Assembly (NCBI GenBank): GCA_033807775.1
Contig: CM066327.1
Location: 75,150,795-75,214,794, forward strand
Direction of reading: 5' to 3'
Length of the DNA stretch: 64,000 nucleotides
Source: Saussurea involucrata
Lineage: Eukaryota > Streptophyta > Magnoliopsida > Asterales > Asteraceae
Below are positions 34,701-46,872 of this stretch, piece by piece; within the stretch, counting starts at the first letter, position 1; each line of letters starts with the position of its first letter. The notes below the pieces were generated by a model. It made no database searches and had not been told where the DNA came from. It saw nothing but the letters and a program-made list of their open reading frames with translations. The translations under genes and the position numbers were made by a program.

Positions 34701-35605
34701 CACTTTCTTGACCTATTTGCTAGCATACAACTTTTTATGTAAAGTATGAAGTATTTTGCAAGTTGCTAAGCTCCAAAATTTCGTTAGGCAGCGTAATTGA
34801 AATTGCCCTTTTTCTTTAAATACATACTTGCACATACTAATTCATCCTTGAATAAAACTGTTATTTATGCATTTGGTTTGAAATCAAGAAAACTCATGTA
34901 ACACACACTAAAACATCATGCATAAAACTTACTCGCAATGAAGGCTACTTACTCAAACAAGGTCAATCGTTTTAATTACGTAACTTATCATTGACACTCT
35001 ACTTCCGACCAGAGGTCGCCCTCTCGGCCTTATAATAATTGCTATACATGCATTCCATGGCCCCCATACTCAACCATGTCATACTAATTCCGTCTTAATC
35101 AATCATCTCATACTCTATCTCTGCACATATCAAATCACCTATTAAAGGTTGCCTTGGCGGACTTTCATGAGTCCCACCAATTCCAGGTTGTCCTTCCAAC
35201 CCCCAATCATTTACTGCTCTGTCCTCTAAAGGACCTTGGTGGCGTATTCACCATCACTCTACTATAACTTACAGGGATAACCACGAGAAATGGTTATGCA
35301 CTTACATACATACAAAACGTACTTTACCGATCGTTAGTCACTGTAACAATTCAGAAATAGACATGCTCGTGTAACAATATATTCATAATAACAGTAGCTA
35401 ATTGAAATTGTGAACATATCATACAGGAGAATCCCCATTATCATTGTCACAACACTAATTTCACGTATTTCCGTTAACTCTAAGACTATCCCGTCTTAAC
35501 ACTTCTACCCATATCTCACATATCATAACCTACTACATCTCAGCTTAAGTCTAAGTATCTCATCAGCATACTTAGTTCGCTTAAACTAGTGCTCTGATAC
35601 CATAC
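31799..35605 (-). other. Internal domain 1 of element L (3807 bp), non-coding
   Basis: Runs from the minus-strand purine tract (about 31799-31815) to the primer site (35591-35602). The longest ORFs are about 100 codons, have no recognised domain and recur only because the domain is duplicated. I see no gag, protease, RT or integrase motif. Confidence 0.85.
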
Positions 35606-37547
35606 TGTAACACCCTAAAATTCAGGGCCAACTTAAACCTCAAATAACAAAGTTATGATCACCAAAATATCAGACTTTTATAAACCAAAGGATCAAAAGG
35701 TAAATTTCAATATATACATTAAGTCGTCTAACTTAAATAATCTGATCAATCTAATTATACATCACAATAAGATCAACTAGATTATCTAAGGCTCGTCCCA
35801 AAAGTCATCAAAAGAATATCCTGATCCTTTGTTAACACCAAGTCCGATTCCCTTCAACTGCAGTCTCACTTCCCAAGCTATTTCCCCAGAGCCAGTACCT
35901 GGTAAGACAGATTAATTTGAAACATTAGGCTTTCGCCTAGTGAGATTATCCAAATCAAATTAAATTTAACAAATAAAATATTAACAGATATATCAAACCT
36001 GTTATCAGCCATCTTACCATACCAAGCTCTTATCAACCACTGGAATCCACCTATTCCCTTACTTATGACTAATTCATCTAGTCATCATACTACCATCAAG
36101 AATTACTATAAATCCCACCGGATTATAAGTAACTCCAACTCCCAGAAATTACAGTTTCCAAACCTGCTTCTTTCTGAATTGAGATTACAATTTTTCTACA
36201 TTGGTTTATCTCCAAACTTCTCTACAATGAAGATATCTCATCTTTCGTTTGAAATGGGAATTACAACTCTAAGTCTGCTATTCCTCATTTCATTTCCTCC
36301 CCACCTTGAATCACTGGTCCCCCAAATGAGATTTTATTTTATCGCGATCATCAACCACCAGAGACCCTCACAAATAATTCAAGATTCACTCCAACAACTA
36401 GAAATACATCCCAACAGTCCCTGGCTAGTAAACGGTTCTCATTATACCGTACTTTATGCCCACTAGACCAGATGCATATTTCTAGCCAACGCCACACAAT
36501 AATTGTGTATCATCACTCTTTCTATTGTATGCTAAAGTTATGCAATTCATCATATATTCTATATCTCTATGTACAGAATATTAATTTCAACGATTATCCC
36601 CACTTTGCCATTTAGCATCGGGGATCAACATCTCAACAATTAACTACAGTTCCGGACTCATAAATAAGTCCTTACAATTTAACATAACATGGTTTTTACA
36701 TCAACAATAGAGTTATAAACATATAACAAATAGCATATATACCTTAGATTATGTTCCTCATAAATCCATAAAAATGATACTGGAATGGTTCAAAGTTCGC
36801 AACCCACTGTAGCGAAAATCACCAATTTTCGCAAGCCAAAGCTGCGAAAATCACAAAGCTCGCAAGCCTCTATTGCGAAAATTACAAAGTTCGCAAGCCT
36901 CTATTGCGAAAATCATTAAAGTTCGCAGGCCAAAGCTTGCGAACTTCAGTTTACTATTCATCGTCACTTTCATCTGTTAAGCCAGTCTCGGTTTTTCTTA
37001 ACCATTAAGCACTCTAAGTAGTTCAATAACAAATACAACACATCTATTAACATTCTCATTGCTTAATTTTAAAGAGAGTTGAATAACTCACCTTTTATGA
37101 ACTCTGAACACTTTGGCTTAAATCTGAACACTTTGTTCTTCCAAATCAGTGGCTTAATCGACAGCTTAATCACAATCTGGACAAAATACTACAACTTAAA
37201 TCTATGGAGATGAATGATAATAACAAAGAAAACAAGCTCTTACCACAACAATCACCAAACTGATTTCTCCTCTTCTTTTCTTCTTCTCGAAGTCTATCTC
37301 TCTGTGTTTTCTTTTCTTTCTTTGTTAAACGCAGGTAACCAAAATCAGTATACAAGATTAATACTGAATTAATCTTTAATTGACACCTCATGTTTTAAAC
37401 ATGAGTCATCACCTTAATTTCCACTTTACCACCTCATTCTTTGAACAAATACACCAAAAGTCCCTCAACTTATATTTCTCAAATATAAATTGTACCAAAT
37501 ACAATTTATCTTTTATTAATTTACAATGGAAATTTCGGGGTGTTACA
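35606..37547 (-). repeat. LTR2 of element L, shared by both units (1942 bp)
   Basis: Same ends as LTR1; primer site on its left, purine tract on its right, so it serves both units. Closer to LTR3 than to LTR1 at the diagnostic sites noted by eye. Confidence 0.92.
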
Positions 37548-40500
37548 ATACTCCCCAACTTGAAAAGGATTTCGTCCCCGAAATCAATCTAAGGCAAACA
37601 ATTGAGGGTATTGTTTCATCATTTCTTCCTCCGACTCTAAAGCCACATTAACAACTCAAAGATATAATACCATTATACCTATAATCACTCTCTTAGATTG
37701 TAATTTATCAAATATTTCTCTAAGATCGATTCTCGCTCCTTCACATAACAATTTTTCTCATCAATTATGCTTCAATAACTATGACAATCCATCATTGCAT
37801 CCATGACTTACACGTTTCTTTGATACAAAATGCTATCACCTTCTCACATTACTATCGCACCACACAAACACGCTGCAACCAAGCACTAAGGGGTTGTATA
37901 TCAAAGGTGATAACTCCATTGAACTTGTAGTATGTCTACATTCTTAAGTCCAATCTTTCTATCCTTGCTTCCCCACGTTAGTATGGAATACTATTTTCAC
38001 GTATTACTTGTCTCTTTCTCCCAACTTTCCACATACTGATAGTATTTTCTCCTTATGAAACATAACTAAACAGTTTCACCAAGATTTCTAACTTAAAACA
38101 TTCAACCAAGTTATCTTGAAACGACATTACCGTTCAAAGTTACTACCATTCTTAGATCTTCAACTAATAATTTCTCGTACATTTCTTTCACACATAAGGA
38201 GCAACTTATATTCCTTAACGACCTTGCCTCCGCTACACCACATTGACCGACATACTCATCGTCTTTATTAAACTTCCAGTGATTCAAAATACAACTTAAT
38301 TGGCAACTCATACCATCAAAATTTCTTTGGATAAACACTCACCACTGCTCCGACATTCTATTCCGATATAAGCCATATTACCAAGTTATCTTACAAACCA
38401 CATGCTCCATCAACTTTATTGACAACTAGTACTTTCCAACCGGAATTCCCGAAACTTTCATCCGGATACTTCTTCTTTCTAACATCACGTCTCATACTAG
38501 ATGACACATGTATTTTGCCAATTAATGCTACTACTCGTTCGTACATTCTCCACCCATAACATTTACCACAGACCATGTCTCTCATAGTCATTCGTACATA
38601 ATTAATTTTATAATCCTGTTTTCTCACCCAAATACCCGCGTCTATATCACTAAATATCTCCTCCCCAACTTTAGTTGAACTACCACTCACGATTTTCTAT
38701 TTAACTTGAAACTTATTCGTTCTTACTAGCTCTTTGTGATTCCAATACGTTGCATAGACAGGGTACAATTCCTCACAGATCAACACAATCTATACACCCC
38801 CTTTGTTCATCTCTAGTATTTCATTTTTTTATAAATCTTCCACATCGTAAGTAAACACTTATCTAAAAGCAACAGTCCTTCACTGTTCTAACAATCCCAC
38901 CAAGTGATCCTTCAACTTTTAACCTCCTGATTTAAACTTAATATTCATACATGATCCCAAAAGGATAACCAATGCATTCACGTTATATAAACTTCAATTT
39001 TTCAATACCGTTCCTGCAAGTTCAACCCCAAGCCTACGTCAAGCTTATCAAATCGGGTCAAAGTTCTTAAGACTTAACTGAGTCCAAAACCGAGTCATCT
39101 ACTCAAAGGATCTAAAGATTATTTATCAATATTAACTCACGCAATTTAAATACATCAAACTCATATTATGCAACATACGCACCGAGGCGTGATAATCTTA
39201 CGACCCCTTCATTGCTACTTTCCCAATGAAGTCAATTCATTTGCAAGTACACGTAAATGCAACTCTTTTCACACTCCACAATGCCTATAATACGCCCAGG
39301 TTCATTAGTTCCAAAGATACTAAGAACAAGTAAAATATCAAACAGTCTTCACACCTAAGACCAACACTTAAACCGTCACTGGTTCAAATACAATGCAGTT
39401 AAGCATATAACACATCCAATACACCATCTCGAGTCACTAAAACTGGCAATCATTCAAAAGACTCATTTGAATATAAATCAGGCCTTTAAGGCCAAAACAA
39501 ACGTTTGGTTAAACACGTGTCACTCACACGGTTACGTAAACCAAAATGCCTCTTTACTCAAAATCTTTACCTTATTAATCCCTTAATTGGCCATCGGCCC
39601 CAAAATAAAAGTTTATCATTCTCAAAACATTCACATGGTCGGATTTACAAAAATCACCCAATTGTGTCGCACACACTAATAACCACTTTGCGCATACCCT
39701 CTGCATAACAGCATACCGGTATCGCTCACGGTTTTGTTCCTACCCGCACAGGCATACGCGGGACGCATCCAGACCGCACCCAGTGACAGACAAAAGGCCT
39801 CATACACCTTACACAACTATCGCCTTCAAAGTCAAAACTTGACATGTCAATACTTCCTTAACCCTGAACCTAATCCTTCCTCCAGACACGACCGACCCTC
39901 GACAACTGTATTACTAGTCACCGAACAAGGATACAGACCCTCATATTATTGTTACTAAAGTCCACTTTCAACTCTCCCACTGTTCATCTCTCGTTTGAAT
40001 ACAATTACCAAAACCACAAACTTTCTCCCAAGGTTTATCCAACACCTCTCCACTCTTGGAGTTCTTTCTTAGCTTACAGCGTAATACTCTACGACCTAGC
40101 GAGTTCATATCCTTCATGCATGACAATATAATAAATAACTCAATCCACCCTTTTCTCATTTAAATAAACAACATTCGGAACAACGTGGGCACACACGACC
40201 CCAATCATTTTCATAACTCCCATGTACTACACAACGATCTCAAAAATCATTTGTATATAAATTTTCGTAAAACTCAATCCTTCTCAACCAAAAGATGTTG
40301 TTACAACAGTAATATCTTAAATGAAGATCTTTTCATACGACAAAAGTTTAAAATTTACTGACACAAAGTAAACTAGTCGTTTCTCACACTCACTTATATG
40401 ATATCATCAAATCAATACCTTTGTTGGTTATAAAAAGTTTACTGATCAACACTTTCTTGACTTATTTGCTAGCATACAACTTTTTATGTAAAGTATGAAG

Positions 40501-41354
40501 TATTTTGCAAGTTGCTAAGCTCCAAAATTTCGTTAGGCAGCGTAATTGAAATTTCCCTTTTTCTTTAAATACATACTTGCACATACTAATTCATCCTTGA
40601 ATAAAACTGTTATTTATGCATTTGGTTTGAAATCAAGAAAACTCATGTAACACACACTAAAACACCATGCATAAAACTTACTCGCAATGAAGGCTACTTT
40701 CTCAAACAAGGTCAATCGTTTTAATTACGTAACTTATCATTGACACTCTACTTCCGACCAGAGGTCGCCCTCTCGGCCTTATAATAATTTCTATACATGC
40801 ATTCCATGGCCCCCATACTCAACCATGTCATACTAATTCCGTCTTAATCAATCATCTCATACTCTATCTCTGCACATATCAAATCACCTATTAAAGGTTG
40901 CCTTGGCGGACTTTCATGAGTCCCACCAATTCCAGGTTGTCCTTCCAACCCCCAATCATTTACTGCTCTGTCCTCTAAAGGACCTTGGTGGCGTATTCAC
41001 CATCACTCTACTATAACTTACAGGGATAACCACGAGAAATGGTTATGCACTTACATACATACAAAACGTACTTTACCGATCGTTAGTCACTGTAACAATT
41101 CAGAAATAGACATGCTCGTGTAACAATATATTCATAATAACAGTAGCTAATTGAAATTGTGAACATATCATACAGGAGAATCCCCATTATCATTGTCACA
41201 ACACTAATTTCACGTATTTCCGTTAACTCTAAGACTATCCCGTCTTAACACTTCTACCCATATCTCACATATCATAACCTACTACATCTCAGCTTAAGTC
41301 TAAGTATCTCATCAGCATACTTAGTTCGCTTAAACTAGTGCTCTGATACCATAC
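37548..41354 (-). other. Internal domain 2 of element L (3807 bp), non-coding
   Basis: Same length as internal domain 1 and nearly identical, with scattered single-base changes. No coding potential recognised. Confidence 0.85.
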
Positions 41355-43300
41355 TGTAACACCCTAAAATTCAGGGCCAACTTAAACCTCAAATAACAAA
41401 GTTATGATCACCAAAATATCAGACTTTTATAAACCAAAGGATCAAAAGGTAAATTTCAATATATACATTAAGTCGTCTAACTTAAATAATCTGATCAATC
41501 TAATTATACATCACAATAAGATCAACTAGATTATCTAAGGCTCATCCCAAAAGTCATCAAAAGAATATCCTGATCCTTTGTTAACACCAAGTCCGATTCC
41601 CTTCAACTGCAGTCTCACTTCCCAAGCTATTTCCCCAGAGCCAGTACCTGGTAAGACAGTTTAATTTGAAACATTAGGCTTTCGCCTAGTGAGATTATCC
41701 AAATCAAATTAAATTTAACAAATAAAATATTAACAGATATATCAAACCTGTTATCAGCCATCTTACCATACCAAGCTCTTATCAACCACTGGAATCCACC
41801 TATTCCCTTACTTATGACTAATTCATCTAGTCATCATACTACCATCAAGAATTACTATAAATCCCACCGGATTATAAGTAACTCCAACTCCTAGAAATTA
41901 CAGTTTCCAAACCTGCTTCTTTCTGAATTGAGATTACAATTTTTCTACATTGGTTTATCTCCAAACTTATCTACAATGAAGATATCTCATCTTTCGTTTG
42001 AAATGGGAATTACAACTCTAAGTCTGCTATTCCTCATTTCATTTCCTCCCCACCTTGAATCACTGGTCCCCCAAATGAGATTTTATTTTATCGCGATCAT
42101 CAACCACCAGAGACCCTCACAGATAATTCAAGATTCACTCCAACAACTAGAAATACATCTCAACAGTCCCTGGCTAGTAAACGGTTCTCATTATACCGTA
42201 CTTTATGCCCACTAGACCAGATGCATATTTCTAGCCAACGCCACACAATAATTGTGTATCATCACTCTTTCTATTGTATGCTAAAGTTATGCAATTCATC
42301 ATATATTCTATATCTCTATGTACAGAATATTAATTTCAACGATTATCCCCACTTTGCCATTTAGCATCGGGGATCAACATCTCAACAATTAACTACAGTT
42401 CCGGACTCATAAATAAGTCCTTACAATTTAACATAACATGGTTTTTACATCAACAATAGAGTTATAAACATATAACAAATAGCATATATACCTTAGATTA
42501 TGTTCCTCATAAATCCATAAAAATGATACTGGAATGGTTCAAAGTTCGCAACCCACTGTAGCGAAAATCACCAATTTTCGCAAGCCAAAGCTGCGAAAAT
42601 CACAAAGCTCGCAAGCCTCTATTGCGAAAATTACAAAGTTCGCAAGCCTCTATTGCGAAAATCATTAAAGTTCGCAGGCCAAAGCTTGCGAACTTCAGTT
42701 TACTATTCATCGTCACTTTCATCTGTTAAGCCAGTCTCGATTTTTCTTAACCATTAAGCACTCTAAGTAGTTCAATAACAAATACAACACATCTATTAAC
42801 ATTCTCATTGCTTAATTTTAAAGAGAGTTGAATAACTCACCTTTTATGAACTCTGGACACTTTGGCTTAAATCTGAACACTTTGTTCTTCCAAATCAGTG
42901 GCTTAATCGACAGCTTAATCACAATCTGGACAAAATACTACAACTTAAATCTATGGAGATGAATGATAATAACAAAGAAAACAAGCTCTTACCACAACAA
43001 TCACCAAACTGATTTCTCCTCTTTTTTTCTTCTTCTCGAAGTCTATCTCTCTGTGTTTTCTTTTCTTTCTTTCTTTGTTAAACGCAGGTAACCAAAATCA
43101 GTATACAAGATTAATACTGAATTAATCTTTAATTGACACCTCATGTTTTAAACATGAGTCATCACCTTAATTTCCACTTTACCACCTCATTCTTTGAACA
43201 AATACACCAAAAGTCCCTCAACTTATATTTCTCAAATATAAATTGTACCAAATACAATTTATCTTTTATTAATTTACAATGGAAATTTCGGGGTGTTACA
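41355..43300 (-). repeat. LTR3 of element L (1946 bp)
   Basis: Outer LTR on the right, ending GTGTTACA before the cataa duplication. Primer site (41340-41351) on its left. Confidence 0.92.
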
Positions 43301-43706
43301 CATAAATATTAAGTACGAGTTATGAACTGAATTATTCATAAGTCATTGTTGAATTACCAGAATTTCAAGAAACAGATTCAAGCGCAAAACAGAATGACTC
43401 AGTAAGCACAGTATGTTCAAAAATCAACCAATGATTAGAAAGTTTAATTGTGAAGAACAAGTCACAGTTATTATATCAGATAAGAATGAATCATTAATAT
43501 GAAATGATGAACTGTGAACACAAAGTGGAATTCAAAACGAGTGTATTTCCATCGAAAAATCGACAAACATTTGAGACATGGAAATAACAAAATCAAGAAA
43601 GCTTTGATCATGGCAATCATGGAAGTTAAACTTAGATAATAACAAACGCAAGTAAGTTATTCAGAATGAATTTCCATGGTTTTTGAATTCAGTTAGAGTT
43701 CACATA
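43301..43706 (-). repeat. Right arm of the inverted repeat, outer part
   Basis: Continues the arm interrupted at 29853: on the minus strand it matches about 27224-27582 (TATGTGAACTCTAACTG onward), with some insertions. Confidence 0.85.
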
Positions 43707-43813
43707 CATTGCATAAGATAGTGCTCCCCCTCAAATTTGGCCTAACCTTTGAATGCTCGTCATGTGAAAAGAATCTTCTAATTTAAATGCACATGACATT
43801 CCTGCAAAACAGA

Positions 43814-45154
43814 TTAGAGGGATTTTGGTATCCATCTCGTGATGGATCCTTGTTGGTTAGATGCCCTATGAGGACCAGGGATACTATAAGTACCATACCA
43901 ATACTTAGCATGGTCTTTCTTCACAAAGTCACTTGTTCCACAATAAGAGCAACACAGCTTCTGTGTAGATAAGCTGATCAGTTTGTTAACAGAGTAAACT
44001 CGATCAGTTTTCAGAAAAGGTTTAGCATGAAAAGCTGTGTTGTTCTTGTCACTCTTAACCGAGACGGGTGACTTTGGAGTAGGAGCAGATCCTTTAACTC
44101 TCCACTCCATTTTTACTTTCTTGAAAGATGGATTATCTTTATCGTCAACACAAGAATTATAGAAAAGATTGGAAGATCGAATCTGATCTTTTGAAAAATC
44201 ATTTGATTTGACAAAATTCTTTGAATCAGATTTAACCTTTTGTTTCTTCAAAGTCTCGGTTGCTAATCCAGATAATCTCTGTGTAAGTTTAGAAATCTCA
44301 GTCTGAAAGGTCTTTCTTTCTTTTGCAAAATCATCTTTCAAACATTTAGTTCTAAAGTCTTCAACCTTCATTTTCTCATTCTCTTTGCTTAGAATGTCTA
44401 ATTCTTTCTCCAGATCGGATATTTTCAAAGAAAGTTCTCCATTCCTTTTAGAAAAAGATTTGCGTTCAGTTTCAAACTTTTCTCTTTCAAAAAACAAAAA
44501 ATTTTCAAAGTCGGAGATTTGTGTTGAAAGTTTTAGACATCTAAGCTCAATACTTTTCTTCTCTTCAAGAGATTTGGTTGAAAACTCAGATTGCTTTTGA
44601 ATAAGGAATTGTCTTTCTTTTGCAAAACATTCTTTCTCCTTTTCGGAAACCTTTTCAAAATTAGATAGTTTACTTTTAAGCTCAAGGTTTTCACAGATCA
44701 GGAGTTTACCTTTCTCTTCTTCTTCAGCAAGCTTCTCATAACTGTTCCAGATTTGAGATTTTAGTTCCTTCAGCTCCTTGATGTACTTGTTGCACAAGTC
44801 ATCTGATCGCTTGATATTCTTTTCATGTAGCTTTGCTTTCTCTTTCTCAGTCTCCTTGATATCACCTCGTGATAATAAGTCAGATAGCTTCTTTTTCAGC
44901 ACTGTGTTTTCAGTTTCTAATAACCTCTCCTTCAACTCAAACTTTTCTTTGTCTTTTGTCACTTGGTTTTGAAGCTCAGTGAATTTCTCTGACAATTCAG
45001 CATGGTTATTTCTTAACCTAACGTTGGTAGCTTCAAAAACTTTCGACTTTCTATCAGCCTCTTGAAACTTCTTGAGTAAATCGTTAACTTTGTCTATTGT
45101 ATAACAAGGTAGATACAAAATATCAAGCCTTTCTTCTAAATTAAAATAATCCAT
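43814..45154 (-). CDS. Gag-to-pol linker protein of minus-strand copia G (coiled coil plus Cys motif)
   Basis: An open 446-codon minus-strand frame with ATG at 45154. Residues about 20-310 are almost continuous Glu/Lys/Leu heptads (a coiled coil). Near the C-terminus CCSYCGTSDFVKKDH resembles a zinc motif, and GSITRWIPKSL matches the segment found before protease in SIRE-like elements. The UBN2 gag core and all of pol are missing, so this is an internally deleted derivative. It may still be translated from the LTR at 46591-46872. Role unknown; a structural Gag part is inferred. Confidence 0.65.
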   Translation of the reverse strand: MDYFNLEERLDILYLPCYTIDKVNDLLKKFQEADRKSKVFEATNVRLRNNHAELSEKFTELQNQVTKDKEKFELKERLLETENTVLKKKLSDLLSRGDIKETEKEKAKLHEKNIKRSDDLCNKYIKELKELKSQIWNSYEKLAEEEEKGKLLICENLELKSKLSNFEKVSEKEKECFAKERQFLIQKQSEFSTKSLEEKKSIELRCLKLSTQISDFENFLFFEREKFETERKSFSKRNGELSLKISDLEKELDILSKENEKMKVEDFRTKCLKDDFAKERKTFQTEISKLTQRLSGLATETLKKQKVKSDSKNFVKSNDFSKDQIRSSNLFYNSCVDDKDNPSFKKVKMEWRVKGSAPTPKSPVSVKSDKNNTAFHAKPFLKTDRVYSVNKLISLSTQKLCCSYCGTSDFVKKDHAKYWYGTYSIPGPHRASNQQGSITRWIPKSL

Positions 45155-45349
45155 TGTTACCTAAAAAATTTGATCGTTGATCGGTGTTATTTTGAAGAAT
45201 CAAAAATGCGGAAGAAAATCAAAAAATTAAATTTGAAAAACAAATTTATAAAATAAATTCGTTTTAAAATTTTAAAATCTGGTTATTGTTGGAACGAACG
45301 AAATCAAACTTCAATAATTACCAAACACAACTTACTGGAAGAATGAGAC

Positions 45350-45960
45350 CTTACCGGACAAAGAAATTTTGCACAAGACAAAACTTACCGGATAAAGAGA
45401 GCACTTACCGGATGATGTGATGCTTACCGGGTGAGATGAGCTTCTTACCGGATAACTACACTTAACAGATGAAAAAGATGCTTATGCATGCGATACGTAA
45501 AGGTATATGGAAAAGAATATTAACCAACTCCAAAAAATGATGCATGCAGCGAGGTGAAATTGTTAATGCATGTATGTATCATGCATGCATGCATGATGTG
45601 ATAAGTGTATGGCATGCATTCGTGAATTTAAAAAAATTAAGCATGTAAAGTATGAGATATAGCTATGTATGATGTGGTCAAAGGGATAAAGTAGTCAACA
45701 ATATCATGCTATCATCTGAAGAGAATTGATGTCCGGGAACAAGTGTATTGACCGGAAGTGCAACTTCCGGTAACTTTGAATTAAAAGCAATCACCCGGAA
45801 AGGTAAAAAAAATGGAATCACCCGGAAAGTTGGGAAATGGGTTACCCGGTAAGATTGGTTTCATCCGGACAAAATAACATCCGGACACTTTGATTCAACC
45901 GGTAAGTTATTGCATCCAAAAAAATCTTCCGGTAACTTTGAGGTTACCCGGTAACAAGTG
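45350..45960 (-). repeat. CCGG-motif cluster in the leader of element G
   Basis: About seventeen words such as ACCGGATAAC, CACCCGGAAAG, ATCCGGACAC and ACCCGGTAAC in the 5' leader. Two short tracts of ATGCATGC-type repeats lie at 45485-45630. Confidence 0.82.
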
Positions 45961-46575
45961 TAAACCAAGAAAAAACTTACCCGGACACTTCGGCTGTGGT
46001 TGCAATTCGTATTTGGAATCGATAGGGTTGCTTGATTTCACTCCTGTAGGGTTAGATTTTGACCAAAAACACAAAAACACAAAAACAAACACACCCAAAT
46101 CGATTTCTAAACAAAATATATCCTATTTTTCACAAACCACCACAAAAACTTGAAGAACACCAAAAGATTCAAGAATTGATTTTTTTCAATTGAAAGATTA
46201 AAACCTTTTGGGAATCGATATAAGCACAGAAAAACAGCAGATAAACGTGAGTAAACAATCGAGATCAAACAAACGAATTAATAAAACAACGAAAAAACTT
46301 TGCAAACCCGATTGAAGAACGTTTTCTTCAATAAAAAACTGTTGTATTTCGAAAATAATATGGGTGATTTCTGGGCCTCAAACGATTAATCCAACCAGTC
46401 AAAATGTGTAACAAGATGTCCCGAAGCTACTGTCCAAAAATCGCGACGATCCGACGGTTCAAACTCCGGGAATAGCCGAAACGGCTCGCTGCGATTTTCC
46501 AGAAAACTTTCTGCGAAAATTCTTGCTTTTTCTTTCTTTCGTTCGATTTCTTTCGTATCTTCAAATCACCGATTC

Positions 46576-46588
46576 GGCTCTGATACCA
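46576..46588 (-). other. Primer binding site of element G (minus strand)
   Basis: Plus-strand ggctctgatacca is the reverse complement of TGGTATCAGAGCC, 2 bp from the LTR. Confidence 0.92.
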
Positions 46589-46590
46589 AT

Positions 46591-46872
46591 TGTTAAATCC
46601 AGATCCGTGCAACAATATAGAAATCAGTAATATTAAATCAATAAGAACAATGATTTCCAACTGTCATCCCTTTCATTAACTTTCAGAGAGAATGTTTACA
46701 ATACGAATAGAAAGCTAAAGAGATGATTAGCTTGTTTTTCCAAGCTAATCACACATTAAATACAATAGGCCCATGGTTAACAAGCCCACGGCCCGTTCAC
46801 TAATAAGCTCTAATTTAAACAAATACAATTCAACCCTTGAACTTTAAATCAACTATAAAACCTGCCCTAACA
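46591..46872 (-). repeat. Minus-strand copia LTR between 3' ORF and primer site (282 bp)
   Basis: On the minus strand it starts TGTTAGGGCAGG after a purine tract and ends GGATTTAACA before the primer site. It acts as 3' LTR for the 3' ORF unit on its right and 5' LTR for the 43814-45154 unit on its left, the same arrangement as at 9136-9690. Confidence 0.9.

Larger units (their letters stand above)
29854..43300 (-). mobile_element. Element L: tandem dimer of a non-coding gypsy derivative (LARD-like), three LTRs
   Basis: Structure LTR-internal-LTR-internal-LTR, flanked by cataa duplications. The orientation is minus: the primer sequence (plus-strand gctctgatacca) abuts the left side of LTR2 and LTR3, and the GGGGAGTAT purine tract abuts the right side of LTR1 and LTR2. 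TGTAACACCCCGAAATTT LTR starts and a GGGGACGAAATCC block before the purine tract are typical of chromovirus gypsy elements. Both internal domains are 3807 bp and lack gag or pol, so the element is non-autonomous. Confidence 0.9.

Noticed and set aside
45485..45630. ATGCATGC-type tracts
   Set aside because: Simple-sequence repeats in the leader of a retroelement; no sign of a regulatory RY element in a gene context.
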